A DNA stretch of 64,000 bases from Halomonas sp. YLGW01 (GTDB taxonomy: Bacteria; Pseudomonadota; Gammaproteobacteria; Pseudomonadales; Halomonadaceae). The notes beneath the pieces were generated by a model. It saw nothing but the letters and a program-made list of their open reading frames with translations. It did no database searches and had not been told where the DNA came from. The stretch is taken from contig NZ_CP062005.1 of the NCBI RefSeq assembly GCF_014840935.1, positions 248,001-312,000 on the forward strand, in the 5' to 3' direction. Position 1 is the first letter of the stretch. Each line of letters opens with the position of its first letter. This document shows positions 1 to 12,253 of this stretch, one piece after another. Position numbers and translations under genes: made by a program.

Positions 1-2497
<2,497 letters not shown>

Positions 2498-2670
2498 TGC
2501 CACCTCGTGCAGACAAAAGCTCGAGTATACGGGCTCGGTGAGGGCGGCGCCAAAGCCTGAGGGCTTTCCGCCACCGCGGCTTTCCCTGGGTGCGGCCAAG
2601 CCGGTAGAATACGGGATCTGCCCAGGGCGCCCCTCGCGCCCCTTTCATGTGTTTGGAATCGCTATTCTCC

Positions 2671-4047
2671 ATGGTTTCTCGTTTGCTGACCGCCCCCGAG
2701 CGGCGCGCCATCAGTGGCCTGGCGGGGCTCTATGCCTCGCGCATGCTGGGCCTGTTCATGGTGCTGCCGGTACTGGCGCTGCATGCCGGCGACCTGGCCG
2801 GTGCCACGCCGCTGCTGGTGGGCGTGGCGCTGGGCATCTACGGCCTCTCCCAGGCGGTGCTGCAGATCCCCTTCGGCCTGCTGTCGGATCGCGTGGGTCG
2901 CAAGCCGGTGATTGCCTTCGGCCTGCTGCTGTTCTTCCTCGGCAGTGCCGTGGCCGCCGAGGCCAACGGCATCGGGGAGATCATCGTCGGGCGTGGCCTT
3001 CAGGGCTGCGGCGCCGTGGCCGCCGCCATCATGGCGCTGCTCGCCGATCAGACCCGCGAGCAGGTCCGCACCGCGGCGATGGCCACCATCGGCCTGTCGA
3101 TCGGCGTGGCCTTCGCCGTGGCCATGGTGCTGGGGCCGCTGCTGGCCGCCCACTACGGGTTGAGCGGCGTCTTCTGGTTCACCGCCGCCCTGGCGCTGCT
3201 GGGGCTCGTCGTGCTGTGGAAGCTGGTGCCGCCTGCGCCGCGGCGGCTGCGCCACCGGGATGTGGGCCTCGATCGAGCTCAGCTCAAGGCCATGCTCGGC
3301 CGTGGCGACCTGGTGCGCCTGGATCTCTCGATCTTCTCCCTGCATCTGCTGCTGATGATGATCTTCGTCGCGGTGCCGGTGCGTCTGGCCACGCTGGGCG
3401 TGCCGGCCGAGCGGCATGGCTGGGTCTATCTCGGCATCATGGGGCTCGCCTTCGTGGCCATGGTGCCGCTGGTGATCATCGCCGAGAAGCGCCGGCGCAT
3501 GAAGGGCATGATGCTGCTTGCCGTGGCCGGGCTGACCCTGAGCCTCTTGGGCATGGGGGTGATGGAGACCGGCTGGTGGGGTCTCGCCGCGCTGCTGATG
3601 CTCTTCTTCACCGGCTTCAATCTGCTCGAAGCGACCCTGCCGTCGATGATCAGCAAGCTGGCGCCGGCGGGCGCCAAGGGCACCGCCATGGGCGTCTATT
3701 CCACCAGTCAGTTCCTCGGGGCCTTCCTCGGCGGCCTGCTGGGTGGCGCCCTGAGCCAGCAGTGGGGACAGGAGGCGGTCTTCCTGGGTGCTACGCTGGT
3801 AGGGGCGCTGTGGCTCTGTGTGTTGCACGGCCTGCCCGCGCCGCGCCATCTCTCGAGCGAAGTGGTGGCGCTCGGCGAATCGGCCCATGGCGATGCCCTG
3901 GAGACCCTGATGCAACGCTTCGCCGACGTGGCGGGCGTCGAAGACGTGCTGGTGGTGCCCGAGGAGCGCCTTGCCTACCTCAAGGTGGACCGCCAGCAGC
4001 TGGACAGCGAGGCCCTGGCACGCGTGGCCGGGGCCTCGGACCGCTAG
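2671..4047 (+). CDS. MFS transporter, YajR-like with C-terminal YAM-type domain
   Basis: Twelve-helix major facilitator inner-membrane transporter of 458 residues. The MFS loop motif [11 protein letters not shown] follows helix 2, and helices run to about residue 390. The last 70 residues are soluble ([20 protein letters not shown]...) and resemble the small ferredoxin-like YAM domain of E. coli YajR. The substrate is unknown. An upstream in-frame ATG at 2647 would add eight residues; the 2671 start places the basic N-terminus just before helix 1 and is preferred. A possible -10 (TAGAAT) sits near 2611. The same gene order uvrA / MFS / ssb occurs in pseudomonads, so the neighbourhood is ancestral and not evidence of function. 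Confidence 0.9.
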   Translation: MVSRLLTAPERRAISGLAGLYASRMLGLFMVLPVLALHAGDLAGATPLLVGVALGIYGLSQAVLQIPFGLLSDRVGRKPVIAFGLLLFFLGSAVAAEANGIGEIIVGRGLQGCGAVAAAIMALLADQTREQVRTAAMATIGLSIGVAFAVAMVLGPLLAAHYGLSGVFWFTAALALLGLVVLWKLVPPAPRRLRHRDVGLDRAQLKAMLGRGDLVRLDLSIFSLHLLLMMIFVAVPVRLATLGVPAERHGWVYLGIMGLAFVAMVPLVIIAEKRRRMKGMMLLAVAGLTLSLLGMGVMETGWWGLAALLMLFFTGFNLLEATLPSMISKLAPAGAKGTAMGVYSTSQFLGAFLGGLLGGALSQQWGQEAVFLGATLVGALWLCVLHGLPAPRHLSSEVVALGESAHGDALETLMQRFADVAGVEDVLVVPEERLAYLKVDRQQLDSEALARVAGASDR

Positions 4048-4102
4048 GCGGTCACCATTCATCGGGGCGGCCAGGCGGTCGCCCGCAATCAAGGAGCAAA
4101 AC

Positions 4103-4741
4103 ATGGCCCGTGGTGTAAACAAGGTCATCCTGATCGGCAATCTTGGCCAGGACCCGGAAGTGCGCTTCCTGCCCTCCGGCAACCCGGTCGCCAACCTGCG
4201 CATCGCCACCACCGACAGCTGGACCGATCGCCAGAGCGGTCAGCGTCAGGAGCGTACCGAGTGGCACACGGTGGTGCTGTTCAACAAGCTCGCCGAGATC
4301 GCCCAGCAGTACGTCAAGAAGGGCTCGCGGATCTACGTCGAGGGTCGCCTGCAGACCCGCAAGTGGCAGGGTCAGGATGGCCAGGACCGCTACTCCACCG
4401 AGATCGTCTGCAACGACATGCAGATGCTCGACTCCCGCAGCGGCGGCCAGGGCGGCTATCCGCAGAACGACCCCCAGGGGGCGCCGCAGGGCGGCAACTT
4501 TGGTGGTGGCATGAACCAGGGTGGTGGCATGAACCAGGGCGGCATGCCGCAGGGCAACTACGGCAACGCGCCCCAGCAACCGCCGCAGCAGCCGCCCCAG
4601 GGCAACAACTTCGGTCAGCAGGGCGGTCAGCCCCAGCGCCCGCCGCAGCAGCCGCCCCAGCAGCAACCTCAGCAGGGCAACAACTTCGGTGCCCCCAACC
4701 CGGGTAGCTTCGACGATTTCGATGATGAGATCCCGTTCTAG
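4103..4741 (+). CDS. ssb: Single-stranded DNA-binding protein
   Basis: Cytoplasmic SSB of 212 residues that coats ssDNA in replication, repair and recombination. The OB fold occupies about residues 1-112 ([56 protein letters not shown]). A long Gln/Gly/Pro-rich linker with repeated GGGMNQ and PQQPPQ units follows, ending in the acidic tip DFDDEIPF that recruits partner proteins. The start at 4103 has an AAGGAG eight bases upstream. The linker is longer than in E. coli SSB (178 residues). It lies 55 bases after the transporter gene, probably with its own signal; no clear promoter was identified. Confidence 0.98.
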   Translation: MARGVNKVILIGNLGQDPEVRFLPSGNPVANLRIATTDSWTDRQSGQRQERTEWHTVVLFNKLAEIAQQYVKKGSRIYVEGRLQTRKWQGQDGQDRYSTEIVCNDMQMLDSRSGGQGGYPQNDPQGAPQGGNFGGGMNQGGGMNQGGMPQGNYGNAPQQPPQQPPQGNNFGQQGGQPQRPPQQPPQQQPQQGNNFGAPNPGSFDDFDDEIPF

Positions 4742-4782
4742 GGAATGCCTCTTGCTGAACCGGTGCCTGTGAAGGAGTCGTC

Positions 4783-5664
4783 GTGAAGCTGTTGATACTG
4801 GATGCCGGGCACTGCCTGAGCCTGGCCCTGGCCCGTGAGGCCAATCGCCGGACCGATACCGAGCTGGTGATCGAGGCCGGGCTGGAGCTCGACACCGATC
4901 GGCTCGCCGGCCTGGCGCCGGATGCGGTGCTGATTCCGCCGCTGGTCACGCCGATGGAGATCGAGCCGGCGGCGATCACGGCCCATGCCGAGGCGGTCGA
5001 GCGCTGCGTGGCGTGCTGCCGTGAACTCGAGGTGCCCCTGGTGTGGTGCGTGTCGGACCAGCTGTATGAAGACGGCTTCGATGGCCCCATCGATGAGCAC
5101 ATGTTGCCCGATCCCCGCGACGACGGCCTGCGCCGGCTGCTGGCCGTCGGTCTCGGGATCCGCGAGCGGCTCCCACGCCACCTGATCGTGCGCCTGGGGC
5201 CACTGTTTGCCCTGGAGGGCGGCGGCGCCTGGCTGGGCGACATGCTCGATAGCCTGGTGTGCGGCGACCGGATCAGCGCGGCTCAGGACGTGATCTTCTG
5301 CCCGACCTCGGCGGATGCGGCGGCGATGGCGCTGATCGGCATGCTGCAGCAGATCCACTGCGGCGCCGACCGCTGGGGGGTCTACCACCTGGCCGGCACC
5401 GAGCCGGTCAGTGCCTTCGCCTTCGCCTCGATGGTGCGGACTCAGCTGGCCACGCGCCTGGAGGGGCTCGGCCTGTCCACGACCCTCGGCGAGCTCAAGG
5501 CGATGGATCATCACCACGGGCATCCGTTGCGCCGCGTGCTGAATTGCCGAAGGGTACTGCAGGCCTTCGGCGTGCATCAGAAGCCCTGGCGTCTGGAGGT
5601 CGGGCGCATGCTCGATGCCTGGTGTCAGGCCTATCACCCGCCCGGTAGTGGGAGAACCGCATGA
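4783..5664 (+). CDS. RmlD-like sugar-nucleotide reductase family protein
   Basis: Protein of 293 residues with the extended short-chain dehydrogenase / RmlD-substrate-binding outline: beta-strand start MKLLILDAG, VSDQLYEDG where RmlD enzymes have the VSTDYVFDG strand, and a C-terminal YHLAGTEPVSAFAFASMV that matches the substrate domain. The N-terminal GxxGxxG dinucleotide loop is degenerate (DAGHCLSLA) and no YxxxK dyad is evident, so a catalytic dTDP-4-dehydrorhamnose reductase is doubtful; it may be a binding or regulatory relative. Its stop overlaps the plsC start by four bases (ATGA), indicating translational coupling to a phospholipid acyltransferase. No rhamnose genes are nearby. Confidence 0.7.
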   Translation: MKLLILDAGHCLSLALAREANRRTDTELVIEAGLELDTDRLAGLAPDAVLIPPLVTPMEIEPAAITAHAEAVERCVACCRELEVPLVWCVSDQLYEDGFDGPIDEHMLPDPRDDGLRRLLAVGLGIRERLPRHLIVRLGPLFALEGGGAWLGDMLDSLVCGDRISAAQDVIFCPTSADAAAMALIGMLQQIHCGADRWGVYHLAGTEPVSAFAFASMVRTQLATRLEGLGLSTTLGELKAMDHHHGHPLRRVLNCRRVLQAFGVHQKPWRLEVGRMLDAWCQAYHPPGSGRTA

Positions 5665-6416
5665 ATACCCTGCGCAGCCTGCTCTTCTATGCCGGCTACT
5701 TTCTGGCCATGCTACTCAGCGGCGTTCTGCTGCTGCCGGTGGCGCCGCTGTTGCCGCTGCGGTCGCGCTATCGGTTGCTGAATCTCTACAACCATGCGGT
5801 GATCGCCTGGTTCCGCATCACCTGCGGGGTCCGCTACGAGTTCCGCGGACGCGAGAATGTGCCCGCTGGGCCCTGCGTGATTCTCGCCAACCATCAGTGC
5901 GAGTGGGAGACCATCTATCTGCAGCTGATCAAGCCGCCGGTATGCACGGTGCTCAAGCAGGAACTGCTGAACTTCCCGATCTTCGGCTGGGGCTTGCGGC
6001 TGCTCAAGCCCATCGCCCTGGATCGTTCCAAGCCGGCGCGAGCCATGAAGCAGGTGCTCATCCAGGGCAAGGCTCGCCTCGAGGAGGGGCTGTCGGTGCT
6101 GATCTTCCCCGAGGGCACCCGGGTGGCACCGGGTCAGCGTCGCCGCTATAACAAGAGCGGGGCGGTGATCGCCTGTCGCGCCGGCGTGCCGGTGCTGCCG
6201 GTGGCGCACAATGCCGGCGAGCGGTGGCCGGGGCGGCACTGGGTCAAGAACCCGGGGCGCCTGACGCTGGAGATCGGCCCACCGATCGAGACCGAGGGGC
6301 GCACGGCGGAGGCGGTGCTGGCCGACGTCGAGGCCTGGATCGAGGGGCGCCTGGCCGAGATCTCCGGGGTGCCGCGGCCGGTAAGCGAGCCCGTCCGTGA
6401 GCCGGTGAACGGCTGA
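5661..6416 (+). CDS. plsC: 1-acyl-sn-glycerol-3-phosphate acyltransferase
   Basis: Membrane-associated acyltransferase of 251 residues converting lysophosphatidate to phosphatidate. One N-terminal membrane segment (FYAGYFLAMLLSGVLLLP) is followed by acyltransferase motif I as NHQCEWET (NHX4E in place of the classic NHX4D, as in the NHQSxWET subgroup of proteobacterial PlsC), the region around LNFPIFGWGLRLLKPIALDR, motif III FPEGTR and motif IV VPVLPVAHN. The length is typical. It starts inside the stop of the RmlD-like gene (ATGA). A strong hairpin terminator at 6501-6529 ends the unit. Confidence 0.92.
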   Translation: MNTLRSLLFYAGYFLAMLLSGVLLLPVAPLLPLRSRYRLLNLYNHAVIAWFRITCGVRYEFRGRENVPAGPCVILANHQCEWETIYLQLIKPPVCTVLKQELLNFPIFGWGLRLLKPIALDRSKPARAMKQVLIQGKARLEEGLSVLIFPEGTRVAPGQRRRYNKSGAVIACRAGVPVLPVAHNAGERWPGRHWVKNPGRLTLEIGPPIETEGRTAEAVLADVEAWIEGRLAEISGVPRPVSEPVREPVNG

Positions 6417-6500
6417 CGCCCCGTGCTCCCCTCCGCGGGTGGCTCGCGGGTCTCATCGGGCGGGCCGCGCCATCAGCCCGCCAGCAACAGGACCGAAAAC

Positions 6501-6529
6501 AAGAAAGGCGCCCCGTGGGGCGCCTTTCT
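6501..6529. terminator. Bidirectional hairpin between plsC and fabB
   Basis: Near-perfect inverted repeat reading AAGAAAGGCGCCC, loop CGTG, GGGCGCCTTTCTT. It is flanked by A-rich and T-rich arms, so it can terminate plsC rightward and fabB leftward. Confidence 0.85.
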
Positions 6530-6555
6530 TGCATTCGAGGGGTCGGAGATCTGCG

Positions 6556-7773
6556 TTAGCCGTCGAACTTCTCCAGTACCAGGCAGGCGTTGGTGCCGCC
6601 GAAGCCGAAGCTGTTGGACAGCACGCGCTTGACCTCGGCGTCGTCACGACGCTCGGTGACGATATCGAAGCCGGCGGCCTGCTCGTCCAGGTGCTCGATG
6701 TTGGCCGAGGCGGCGATGAAGCGATGCTCCATCATCATCAGCGAGTAGATGGCCTCCTGCACGCCAGTGGCGCCCAGCGAGTGGCCGGTCAGCGATTTGG
6801 TGGAGCTCATCGCCGGGGTCTGGTCGCCGAACACCTCGCGGATCGCCTTCAGCTCGGCGACATCGCCTACCGGTGTGGAGGTGCCGTGGGTGTTGACGTA
6901 GTCGATGTCGCCATCGACCGTGGCCATCGCCTGGCGCATGCAGCGCGCCGCGCCTTCACCGGACGGAGCGACCATGTCGTGACCGTCGGAGGTGGCGCCG
7001 TAGCCGACCACCTCGGCATAGATCTTGGCGCCGCGCGCCTGGGCATGCTCCAGATCCTCGAGCACCAACATGCCGCCGCCGCCGGCGATCACGAAGCCGT
7101 CGCGCGCCTGATCATAGGGCCGCGAGGCCTTCTCCGGCGTCTCGTTATAGTGGGTCGAGAGGGCGCCCATGGCATCGAACAGGCAGGACAGGGTCCAGTG
7201 CTCTTCCTCGCCGCCGCCGGCGAACACCACGTCCTGCTTGCCCAGCTGGATCTGCTCGACGGCACTGCCGATGCAGTGCGCCGAGGTGGCGCAGGCCGAG
7301 GAGATCGAGTAGTTGACGCCCTTGATCTTGAAGGGGGTCGCCAGGCAGGCCGACACGGTGCTGCCCATGGTGCGGGTGACCCGGTAGGGTCCCACGCGGC
7401 GCAGGCCCTTCTCGCGCATGACATCGGCGGCTTCGACCTGGTTGGCGCTGGAGGCGCCGCCTGAGCCGGCGATCAGGCCGGTACGCTCGTTGGAGACCTG
7501 CTCCGGGGTGAGGCCCGAATCTTCGATGGCCTGGGCCATGCTCACATAGGCATAGGCCGCGGCATCCCCCATGAAGCGGCGCAGCTTGCGATCGACAAGG
7601 GCGTCGAGGTCGATATCGACGACCCCCGCCACCTGGCTGCGGAAGCCGCGCTCGGCGTAGTCGTCCTTGAAACGGATGCCAGAGCGCCCGGTCTTGAGCG
7701 CATCGAGGACCTGGTGCCGGTCGTTGCCGAGGCATGACACGATACCCAGGCCGGTGACTACCACTCGTCGCAT
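6556..7773 (-). CDS. fabB: 3-oxoacyl-[acyl-carrier-protein] synthase I
   Basis: Condensing enzyme (KAS I) of type II fatty acid synthesis, 405 residues, required with FabA to elongate unsaturated acyl chains. The catalytic triad is visible: Cys in [10 protein letters not shown] near residue 163, His in [11 protein letters not shown], and His in [12 protein letters not shown]. The start [12 protein letters not shown] at 7773 is preceded by AGGAGG; an in-frame start further upstream lies inside fabA and is rejected. It lies 13 bases after fabA and is certainly co-transcribed with it. Confidence 0.97.
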   Translation of the reverse strand: MRRVVVTGLGIVSCLGNDRHQVLDALKTGRSGIRFKDDYAERGFRSQVAGVVDIDLDALVDRKLRRFMGDAAAYAYVSMAQAIEDSGLTPEQVSNERTGLIAGSGGASSANQVEAADVMREKGLRRVGPYRVTRTMGSTVSACLATPFKIKGVNYSISSACATSAHCIGSAVEQIQLGKQDVVFAGGGEEEHWTLSCLFDAMGALSTHYNETPEKASRPYDQARDGFVIAGGGGMLVLEDLEHAQARGAKIYAEVVGYGATSDGHDMVAPSGEGAARCMRQAMATVDGDIDYVNTHGTSTPVGDVAELKAIREVFGDQTPAMSSTKSLTGHSLGATGVQEAIYSLMMMEHRFIAASANIEHLDEQAAGFDIVTERRDDAEVKRVLSNSFGFGGTNACLVLEKFDG

Positions 7774-7786
7774 GGGAGCCTCCTGA

Positions 7787-8302
7787 TCAGAAATTCGCGG
7801 TGGAGGTGAACAGGCCGACCCGCAGGTCATTGGCCTGGTAGATGTCGCGGCCGTCGACGGACACGGTGCCGTCGGCGATGCCCAGAATCAGGCGCCGGGT
7901 GATGATGCGCTTGACGTTGATATGGTACTTGACCTTCTTGGCGTTCGGCAGGATCTGGCCCGAGAACTTGACCTCGCCGCAGCCCAGGGCGCGGCCGCGT
8001 CCCGGATGGCCGAGCCAGCCCAGGTAGAAGCCGACTAGCTGCCACATGGCGTCGAGGCCGAGACAGCCAGGCATGACCGGGTCGCCGGGGAAGTGGCAGT
8101 CGAAGAACCACAGGTCCGGATGAATATCGAGCTCGGCGATCAGCTCGCCCTTGCCGTGTTCCCCACCCTCCTCATGGATGTGGGTGATCCGGTCGAGCAT
8201 CAGCATGTTGGGTGCCGGCAGCTGGGCATTGCCCGGGCCGAACAGTTCACCTTGGCTGCATGCCAGCAGTTCTTCATGGCTAAAGGAGTGTTGCTTGATC
8301 AC
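7787..8302 (-). CDS. fabA: 3-hydroxydecanoyl-[ACP] dehydratase/isomerase
   Basis: Bifunctional hotdog-fold enzyme of 171 residues that dehydrates 3-hydroxydecanoyl-ACP and isomerises trans-2 to cis-3-decenoyl-ACP, the branch point to unsaturated lipids. The active-site His lies in [14 protein letters not shown] near residue 70 and the Asp in GLDAMWQL near residue 84. The length equals E. coli FabA. It is first gene of fabA-fabB. The 252-base region upstream (to the GGDEF-EAL gene) should carry the promoter; TAGAAT near 8356 on the minus strand is a possible -10. No FabR-type operator could be assigned. Confidence 0.97.
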   Translation of the reverse strand: MIKQHSFSHEELLACSQGELFGPGNAQLPAPNMLMLDRITHIHEEGGEHGKGELIAELDIHPDLWFFDCHFPGDPVMPGCLGLDAMWQLVGFYLGWLGHPGRGRALGCGEVKFSGQILPNAKKVKYHINVKRIITRRLILGIADGTVSVDGRDIYQANDLRVGLFTSTANF

Positions 8303-8554
8303 AGAATCATTCCGAGAGTCGACAGTAGGGTGGGCCGAGGACCGGCTAGACTGCGGGCTATTCTACTGGCAGCGCTTAATGATTGCACGTCGCCGCCCCC
8401 GGTCGCGTCCAGGCCCTCTGCGCGGAGGGGCGTCACCCGGCCAGCAATTAGGTGATTCGCCCCCTAAACCCATGATAGCGTTCGCCGATAGCGTCATGAA
8501 AGGCGAGAGAGTTTTTCATGCGCTCGTCCATGACCTCGGAACCGATGACATCCT

Positions 8555-10417
8555 ATGTGGCCGCTCTTCACTCTCAATCGACCGCTGATCTGGCTTGGCC
8601 TGCTCGGCATTGCCGCCCTGCCCTGGGCCAGCGGCGTGGGGACGCGCCTGGGCGGCATGCTGCTGGTGGGGCTGGGGCTGTGGGATGCCTGGCGGATGGT
8701 GCGCAAGGAGCACGATCGCCGTGCCCTCGGCGAGCAGGCGATGCTGGCCTCCGAGGATGGGGTCATGATCTGCGATGCCCGCCACCGCATCCTGACCGTC
8801 AATCCGGCCTTTACCCAGATCACCGGCTATGACCTCGAGGAGGTACGTGGCCAGGACCCCTCCACGCTCTCGGCCGGACGCCATGACAAGGCCTTCTACG
8901 ACCGCTACTGGCAGGCTCTGAGCTCCTCCGGTAAGTGGGAGGGCGAGATCTGGAACCAGCGCAAGCAGGGCGACCAGTACCCGGAATGGCTGCGCATGCA
9001 GTCCTTCCGTGATGAACGCGGCCGGCTCACCCATTATGTGGGCCTGTTTACCGACATCTCCCGCCACAAGGCCCGCGAGCAGGACCTGCGCCGCATCGGC
9101 TTCGAGGATCCGCTGACCGGCCTGCCCAACCGGCGCCGCCTGCATGACCTGCTGAGCTCCCGGCTGCGCCACCTGAGGGCCGGCGAGGGGCTGGACATGG
9201 CGCTGATCGATATCGATGGCTTCAAGGCCATCAATGATGCCATGGGCGTCGAGGCCGGTGACCGACTGCTGGCGCGCTTCGGTCAGCGCCTGGCGCGCCA
9301 GGTCGCCGGCGGCGTGGTGGGACGCCTGGGCGGCGACGAGTTCATGGTGATCCGCACCACCACCTTCGATGATCACGATGCCTGGGTCGCCGGGCTCTGC
9401 GAGCACCTGACGGCACCCTTCGAGCAGGAGGGGCAGTCGTTGCGGCTGGGGCTGACCGTTGGCAGCTGTCGGGCGCCGGACGACGGGCGGGAGTCCAGCG
9501 TGCTCTTCCAGCGCCTGGAGAGCGCGCTCTACGGCGCCAAGCGTCATGGCCGCAATCATCATCGCCGCTTCCAGCCCTCCCTCGATGTGCAGGGGGATCG
9601 TCAGCTCGAGCTGGTCAACGACCTGCGCGCGGCCCTGGCGCATGGCGGCCAGCTCGAGCTGTATTACCAGACCCAGCATAACCTCCAGGATGGTGCCCTG
9701 GTGGGGATGGAGGCCCTGATGCGCTGGCGTCATCCCCGGCTGGGCATGGTCTCTCCCGGGGATTTCATCCCGCTGGCCGAGCGCCACGGCCTGATGACGC
9801 CGCTGGGCGCCTGGGTGACCGAACAGGCGGTCGCCCAGCTGGCGCGCTGGCAGCAGGTCGGGCTGCCGCCGGTGCCGGTGTGGGTGAACGTGTCCGCGCT
9901 GCAGCTGATCCAGGGCGACCTGGAGGCGCACCTCGCGGCCTGTCTGGCTCGTTACCAGGTGCCGGCGCGGCTGCTCGGGCTCGAGCTCACCGAGTCGGTG
10001 CTGCTCGACGAACGCGCCGGAGATGTCTACCCGCGCATGACCTCACTGCGCGACAAGGGGCACCAGATCGCCATCGACGACTTCGGCACCGGCTATTCCT
10101 CCCTGAGCTACCTGAAGCGCCTGCCAGTGGACAAGCTCAAGCTCGACCGCGCCTTCGTGCGCGCCCTGCCGGACGACAGTGGGGACGCGGCGATCGTCGG
10201 CGCGGTGCTGGCGATGGCCAGGGGCCTGTCGTTGGAGGTGGTGGCCGAGGGGGTGGAAACAACGGCGCAGCGGGACTTCCTGCGTCAGCAAGGCTGCCCC
10301 ACCGTGCAGGGCTTCCTGTATTCGCGGCCAGTGCCCGCCGCCGAGCTCGAGGCACGACGGCAGAGCGAAGCGGTATCATCTGCTGACGGCGTCGGCATGG
10401 AGACCGATCCGGCATAA
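8555..10417 (+). CDS. PAS-GGDEF-EAL cyclic-di-GMP turnover protein
   Basis: 620 residues. Two short hydrophobic segments (about 8-50) are followed by a PAS/PAC domain (about 60-172, [23 protein letters not shown]), a GGDEF domain with intact motif (LGGDEF near residue 259) and an EAL domain with intact MEALMRW (near 386), [15 protein letters not shown] and VAEGVET. Diguanylate cyclase and phosphodiesterase sites both appear complete; no RxxD inhibitory site precedes the GGDEF motif. The start at 8555 has no good ribosome-binding site; the purine-rich stretch near 8498 fits a different frame, so the N-terminus is uncertain. It is monocistronic and convergent with DUF2878. Confidence 0.92.
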   Translation: MWPLFTLNRPLIWLGLLGIAALPWASGVGTRLGGMLLVGLGLWDAWRMVRKEHDRRALGEQAMLASEDGVMICDARHRILTVNPAFTQITGYDLEEVRGQDPSTLSAGRHDKAFYDRYWQALSSSGKWEGEIWNQRKQGDQYPEWLRMQSFRDERGRLTHYVGLFTDISRHKAREQDLRRIGFEDPLTGLPNRRRLHDLLSSRLRHLRAGEGLDMALIDIDGFKAINDAMGVEAGDRLLARFGQRLARQVAGGVVGRLGGDEFMVIRTTTFDDHDAWVAGLCEHLTAPFEQEGQSLRLGLTVGSCRAPDDGRESSVLFQRLESALYGAKRHGRNHHRRFQPSLDVQGDRQLELVNDLRAALAHGGQLELYYQTQHNLQDGALVGMEALMRWRHPRLGMVSPGDFIPLAERHGLMTPLGAWVTEQAVAQLARWQQVGLPPVPVWVNVSALQLIQGDLEAHLAACLARYQVPARLLGLELTESVLLDERAGDVYPRMTSLRDKGHQIAIDDFGTGYSSLSYLKRLPVDKLKLDRAFVRALPDDSGDAAIVGAVLAMARGLSLEVVAEGVETTAQRDFLRQQGCPTVQGFLYSRPVPAAELEARRQSEAVSSADGVGMETDPA

Positions 10418-10436
10418 GGGCGACGGAGAAGCCGCC

Positions 10437-10988
10437 CTAGGCGCGTTGCTCCCCCAGATGCCGGCAGAGCCCCAGGCACAGTAGCGCCCAGACCACGGCC
10501 TCCGCCGGCAGCAGCCAGGGGGCCAGCTCCACGCCGGCCAGGCGCGCGCCGGCCAGATACGACAGCGGACCACTCGTCGCCCCGCCCAGCGCCGCCAGCC
10601 AGGGATGCCGCCATAGCCAGGCCAGCGAATGCCGCGGCAGGGTGGCGAACAGCGGCCACAGCAGCCACATCCACAGGGGCAGCGGCAGAGCCATCACGGG
10701 TCCTGCCCCCGCGCTCGCCAAGGCCAGCTCACTCGCCGACTCGGCGCCGAAGCCGAAACCGCCGAGCAGCGAGAAGCCGCCATCGACGATCAGCCCCAGG
10801 CCGGCAAAGCTCGCCACTAGCCGCCATTCTCCCGGCCGCCCCAGCCAGGAGAGGTGCCCGGCCACGATCAGTGCGGCAACGGCACTTCCCACCGCACTGC
10901 CGCCCAGCACGCAGGCGAACCAGCCGAGCTGGAAGGCCGCGATGTTGGCGACCGTGACCTGCCAGCCTCCGGGCGTCGCCCGGGTCAC
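10437..10988 (-). CDS. DUF2878 family membrane protein
   Basis: Small integral membrane protein of 183 residues with five or so hydrophobic segments (VANIAAFQLGWFACVLGG..., FAGLGLIVDGGFSLLG, PLWMWLLWPLFATL, LLPAEAVVWALLCLGLC). The pattern matches DUF2878 proteins that accompany Cfa-type genes in pseudomonads and relatives; the biochemical role is unknown. The GTG start at 10988 overlaps the cfa stop by four bases (GTGA), so it is the last, translationally coupled gene of the lipid-modification operon. A longer in-frame reading starting inside cfa is rejected. Confidence 0.75.
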   Translation of the reverse strand: MTRATPGGWQVTVANIAAFQLGWFACVLGGSAVGSAVAALIVAGHLSWLGRPGEWRLVASFAGLGLIVDGGFSLLGGFGFGAESASELALASAGAGPVMALPLPLWMWLLWPLFATLPRHSLAWLWRHPWLAALGGATSGPLSYLAGARLAGVELAPWLLPAEAVVWALLCLGLCRHLGEQRA

Positions 10989-12253
10989 GGCGCCCCCGTC
11001 AGGGCATCGCGGCGAGCACCGGGCTTGGCCATCAGCAGGTGGCAGGTGCCGATGCTGCGCTCCAGGAAACCGCCCTCGCAGTAGCACAGGTAATAGCGCC
11101 ACATGCGAATGAAGCGTTCGTCGTAGCCGAGCTTGCGGACCCGCTCCAGGCGAGCTTCGAAGCGATGACGCCACTCTCGCAAGGTGCGCGCATAGTGCAG
11201 CCCGATCTCGTCAAGCGACAGCACGTTCAGCGAGGTATGGCGGGTGATGCCGTCGAGGATGGCGCGGTGCGAGGGCAGGAAACCGCCGGGGAAGATGTAG
11301 CGCTTGATGAAGTCCATCTCGCGCTTGGCGGCCTCGAAGCGCTGGTCGCGGATGGTGATCGCCTGCAGCATGACCAGGCCGTCGTCGGTGAGCAGCCGGT
11401 CCAGGGTGGCGAGATAGGTGTTGAGGTACTGATGCCCCACCGCCTCGATCATCTCCACCGAGATCACCCGATCATAGCGGCCCTCGAGATCCCGGTAGTC
11501 CTGCTTGAGCAGGGTGATCCGCTCGCCGAGCCCCTCTTCCTCGATGCGTGCCGCGGTGTGGGCATATTGCTCGTCGGAGATGGTGGTGGTGGTGACCCGG
11601 CAGCCGCGGCTCTTGGCGGCGTGAAGGGCGAGCCCGCCCCAGCCGGTGCCGATCTCCAGCAGGTGGTGCTCGGGGCCCACGTCGAGCCGGTCGAGCATCA
11701 CATCGAGCTTATGGGTCGAGGCCTCCTCGAGGCTCGCCTCCGGGTGCGGGAAGATGGCGCTGGAGTACATCCAGTGCTCGGTGTCGAGGAAGGTCGCGAA
11801 CAGCTCGTTGCCAAGATCATAGTGGGCCGAGATGTTGCGCCGGGCGCCGCGCTGAGTGTTGCGCTGCAGGGCGTAGGCAGCGGTCAGCAGCCAGCGACCG
11901 AAGCGCGCGCTGCCGTTCTCGACCTCGCCGTTGACCCGTTCCAGATTGGCGGCGAACAGCCGGGTCAGAGCGACCAGGTCATCGGCCTCCCAATCGCCAT
12001 CCATGTAGGCCTCGGCGGCGCCCACCGTGCCGCCCAGCGCCAGCCGGCGCCAGGCCTGGGGGCGATTGACCACGACTGTGACCGAGAGCGGCCCGCCGCG
12101 GCCCAGTTCATGGCGCTGATCGCCCTCGATCAGGGTGATCTGGCCGCCCTCGAGATCGGCCAGCTGGGCGAGCAGGCGGGGCTTGAGCAGTCGGGTCAGG
12201 CGATCGCCGGTATCAGGCTGCGGCGCTGAGGTGGCAGAGCGGATCGTACTCAC
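10985..12253 (-). CDS. cfa: Cyclopropane-fatty-acyl-phospholipid synthase family methyltransferase
   Basis: SAM-dependent enzyme of 422 residues that methylates or cyclopropanates the double bond of membrane phospholipid acyl chains. The SAM loop EIGTGWGGLALHAA, the segment VISVEMIEAVGHQY and the C-terminal YYLCYCEGGFLERSIG are family hallmarks. The start is GTG, overlapping the DUF1365 stop by four bases. Operon context (FAD oxidase, DUF1365, SDR) is the one seen for Cfa-like genes of the singlet-oxygen regulon in alpha-proteobacteria, where relatives also make methylated furan fatty acids. The exact product, cyclopropane or methylated chain, cannot be settled from sequence alone. Confidence 0.9.
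   Translation of the reverse strand: MSTIRSATSAPQPDTGDRLTRLLKPRLLAQLADLEGGQITLIEGDQRHELGRGGPLSVTVVVNRPQAWRRLALGGTVGAAEAYMDGDWEADDLVALTRLFAANLERVNGEVENGSARFGRWLLTAAYALQRNTQRGARRNISAHYDLGNELFATFLDTEHWMYSSAIFPHPEASLEEASTHKLDVMLDRLDVGPEHHLLEIGTGWGGLALHAAKSRGCRVTTTTISDEQYAHTAARIEEEGLGERITLLKQDYRDLEGRYDRVISVEMIEAVGHQYLNTYLATLDRLLTDDGLVMLQAITIRDQRFEAAKREMDFIKRYIFPGGFLPSHRAILDGITRHTSLNVLSLDEIGLHYARTLREWRHRFEARLERVRKLGYDERFIRMWRYYLCYCEGGFLERSIGTCHLLMAKPGARRDALTGAP

Noticed and set aside
2498-2670. LexA (SOS) box in the uvrA upstream gap
   Set aside because: No CTGT-N8-ACAG-like sequence; AGTATACGG is too far from the consensus.
2662-4212. Long minus-strand frame opposite the MFS gene
   Set aside because: His/Gln-rich low-complexity translation typical of antisense of membrane-protein codons.
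8518-8832. Small ORF with a purine-rich upstream stretch ahead of the GGDEF-EAL gene
   Set aside because: Its translation is Arg/Pro/Ala low complexity in the +1 frame of the real gene; kept only as a note about the uncertain start.
8516-9931. Minus-strand frame opposite the GGDEF-EAL gene
   Set aside because: No recognisable family; the opposite strand has all GGDEF and EAL motifs.
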